Positions 63,733 through 64,000 of a stretch of DNA of 64,000 bases are shown one piece after another (position 1 is the stretch's first letter; each line of letters begins with the position of its first letter). Below the pieces are notes generated by a model. It ran no database searches and was not told the origin of the DNA. It worked only from the letters and a program-made list of their open reading frames with translations. The position numbers and the translations under genes are program-made. The DNA comes from JAKAVN01 sp963734845 (lineage in GTDB: Bacteria > Desulfobacterota > Binatia > Binatales > Binataceae): positions 186,001 to 250,000 of the forward strand of contig CAVTIS010000006.1 of the NCBI GenBank assembly GCA_963734845.1. Reading direction: 5' to 3'.

Positions 63733-64000
63733 TTGTCTTTTACCGAATTCTCTCTTTTTCCTGAACTCCAACGTTCAATCCGCGACTGTGGTTACCACGA
63801 ACCGACGCCGGTCCAGAGTGAAACCATCCCAGTCGCGCTGGACAACCGCGATCTGGTAGTTAGCGCCGAGACCGGGAGCGGCAAAACCGCCGCATTTCTC
63901 ATCCCGCTTATCGACCGGCTGCATCGTAAACGCGCCAAAGGCCCCAGCGCTCTGGTAATTGCGCCGACGCGCGAATTGGCGGCCCAGTGCGGCCAGGAAT
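63733..64000 (+). CDS. DEAD-box RNA helicase (3' partial)
   Basis: Starts at TTG 63733 and runs open off the end of the window (89 codons seen). SFTEFSLFPELQRSIRDCGY and EPTPVQSETIPVALDNRDLV form the Q-motif region, AETGSGKTAAFLIPLI is motif I (Walker A) and APTRELAAQCGQE is motif Ia. RhlE/DeaD-like. RNA unwinding in ribosome assembly or RNA decay is the usual role. The DEAD box and helicase domain 2 lie beyond the window. Confidence 0.85.
   Translation, partial: MSFTEFSLFPELQRSIRDCGYHEPTPVQSETIPVALDNRDLVVSAETGSGKTAAFLIPLIDRLHRKRAKGPSALVIAPTRELAAQCGQE

Noticed and set aside
63569..63859. Frames after recA on the plus strand
   Set aside because: No protein character; they overlap the true helicase start in another frame.

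Overview
The window is GC-rich, densely coded DNA from a Gram-negative bacterium. Signs of a diderm are a Wza-type outer-membrane export lipoprotein, several lipobox proteins, MreBCD/RodA/PBP2 and a periplasmic PpiD-like isomerase. It carries PHA synthase, acyl-CoA dehydrogenase and ETF genes, a class II (B12) ribonucleotide reductase, LutABC lactate oxidation and DciA. It has no phage, IS, CRISPR or rRNA/tRNA gene that I can see. The mix suggests an aerobic or microaerobic soil-type lineage (deltaproteobacteria-like or Candidatus Binatota); that placement is inference, not shown.

Layout. 1-1470: 3' part of a fused ETF beta-alpha gene. 1471-1983: an unusually AT-rich promoter region. 1984-10972: an exopolysaccharide operon (exported carboxypeptidase-regulatory-like protein, Wza-like exporter, Wzz-like co-polymerase, BY-kinase, O-antigen ligase/polymerase with TPRs, GT4, lipoprotein). 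10974-14868: Fe-S cysteine cluster protein, acyl-CoA dehydrogenase, ammonium transporter, a small unknown. 15022-20568 (minus): the rod-shape operon mreB-mreC-mreD-mrdA-mrdB. 20783-26930: PpiD, esterase, FabG, A-type Fe-S carrier, QueG, DUF2585. 26982-30712: SirB1 and lutB-lutC-lutA. 30823-34951 (minus): PHA synthase with a coiled-coil partner, an APH-like kinase, GST. 35322-40504: a zinc-ribbon/TPR protein with a duplicated unknown domain, MscL, SRPBCC, SPFH, LOG. 42018-45617: nrdJ and dciA flanking a region with DnaA-box-like words. 45761-46834: a pair of small secreted paralogues. 46928-50608: a receiver protein and a large hybrid kinase. 50877-53886: DUF1800/DUF1501 pair. 53908-58736: lipoprotein, ECF sigma/anti-sigma and, divergently, metallophosphoesterase, CuA-type cupredoxin and DUF2231. 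59055-64000: HEAT protein, DUF3108 protein, HCCA isomerase, ThpR, RecA and the start of a DEAD-box helicase.

The most attractive system is the ECF sigma locus. The sigma gene and the divergent three-gene operon each have an upstream GGGAATAA-N16-GTCT element, in mirror orientation, which predicts an autoregulated redox or copper-stress divergon. Other points of interest are the duplicated ~88-residue domain at 36270-36918, the small secreted paralogue pair, tandem duplications across stop codons (etf, gst), a 15-bp repeat inside a signal peptide, and the palindrome embedded in the promoter of the polysaccharide operon.
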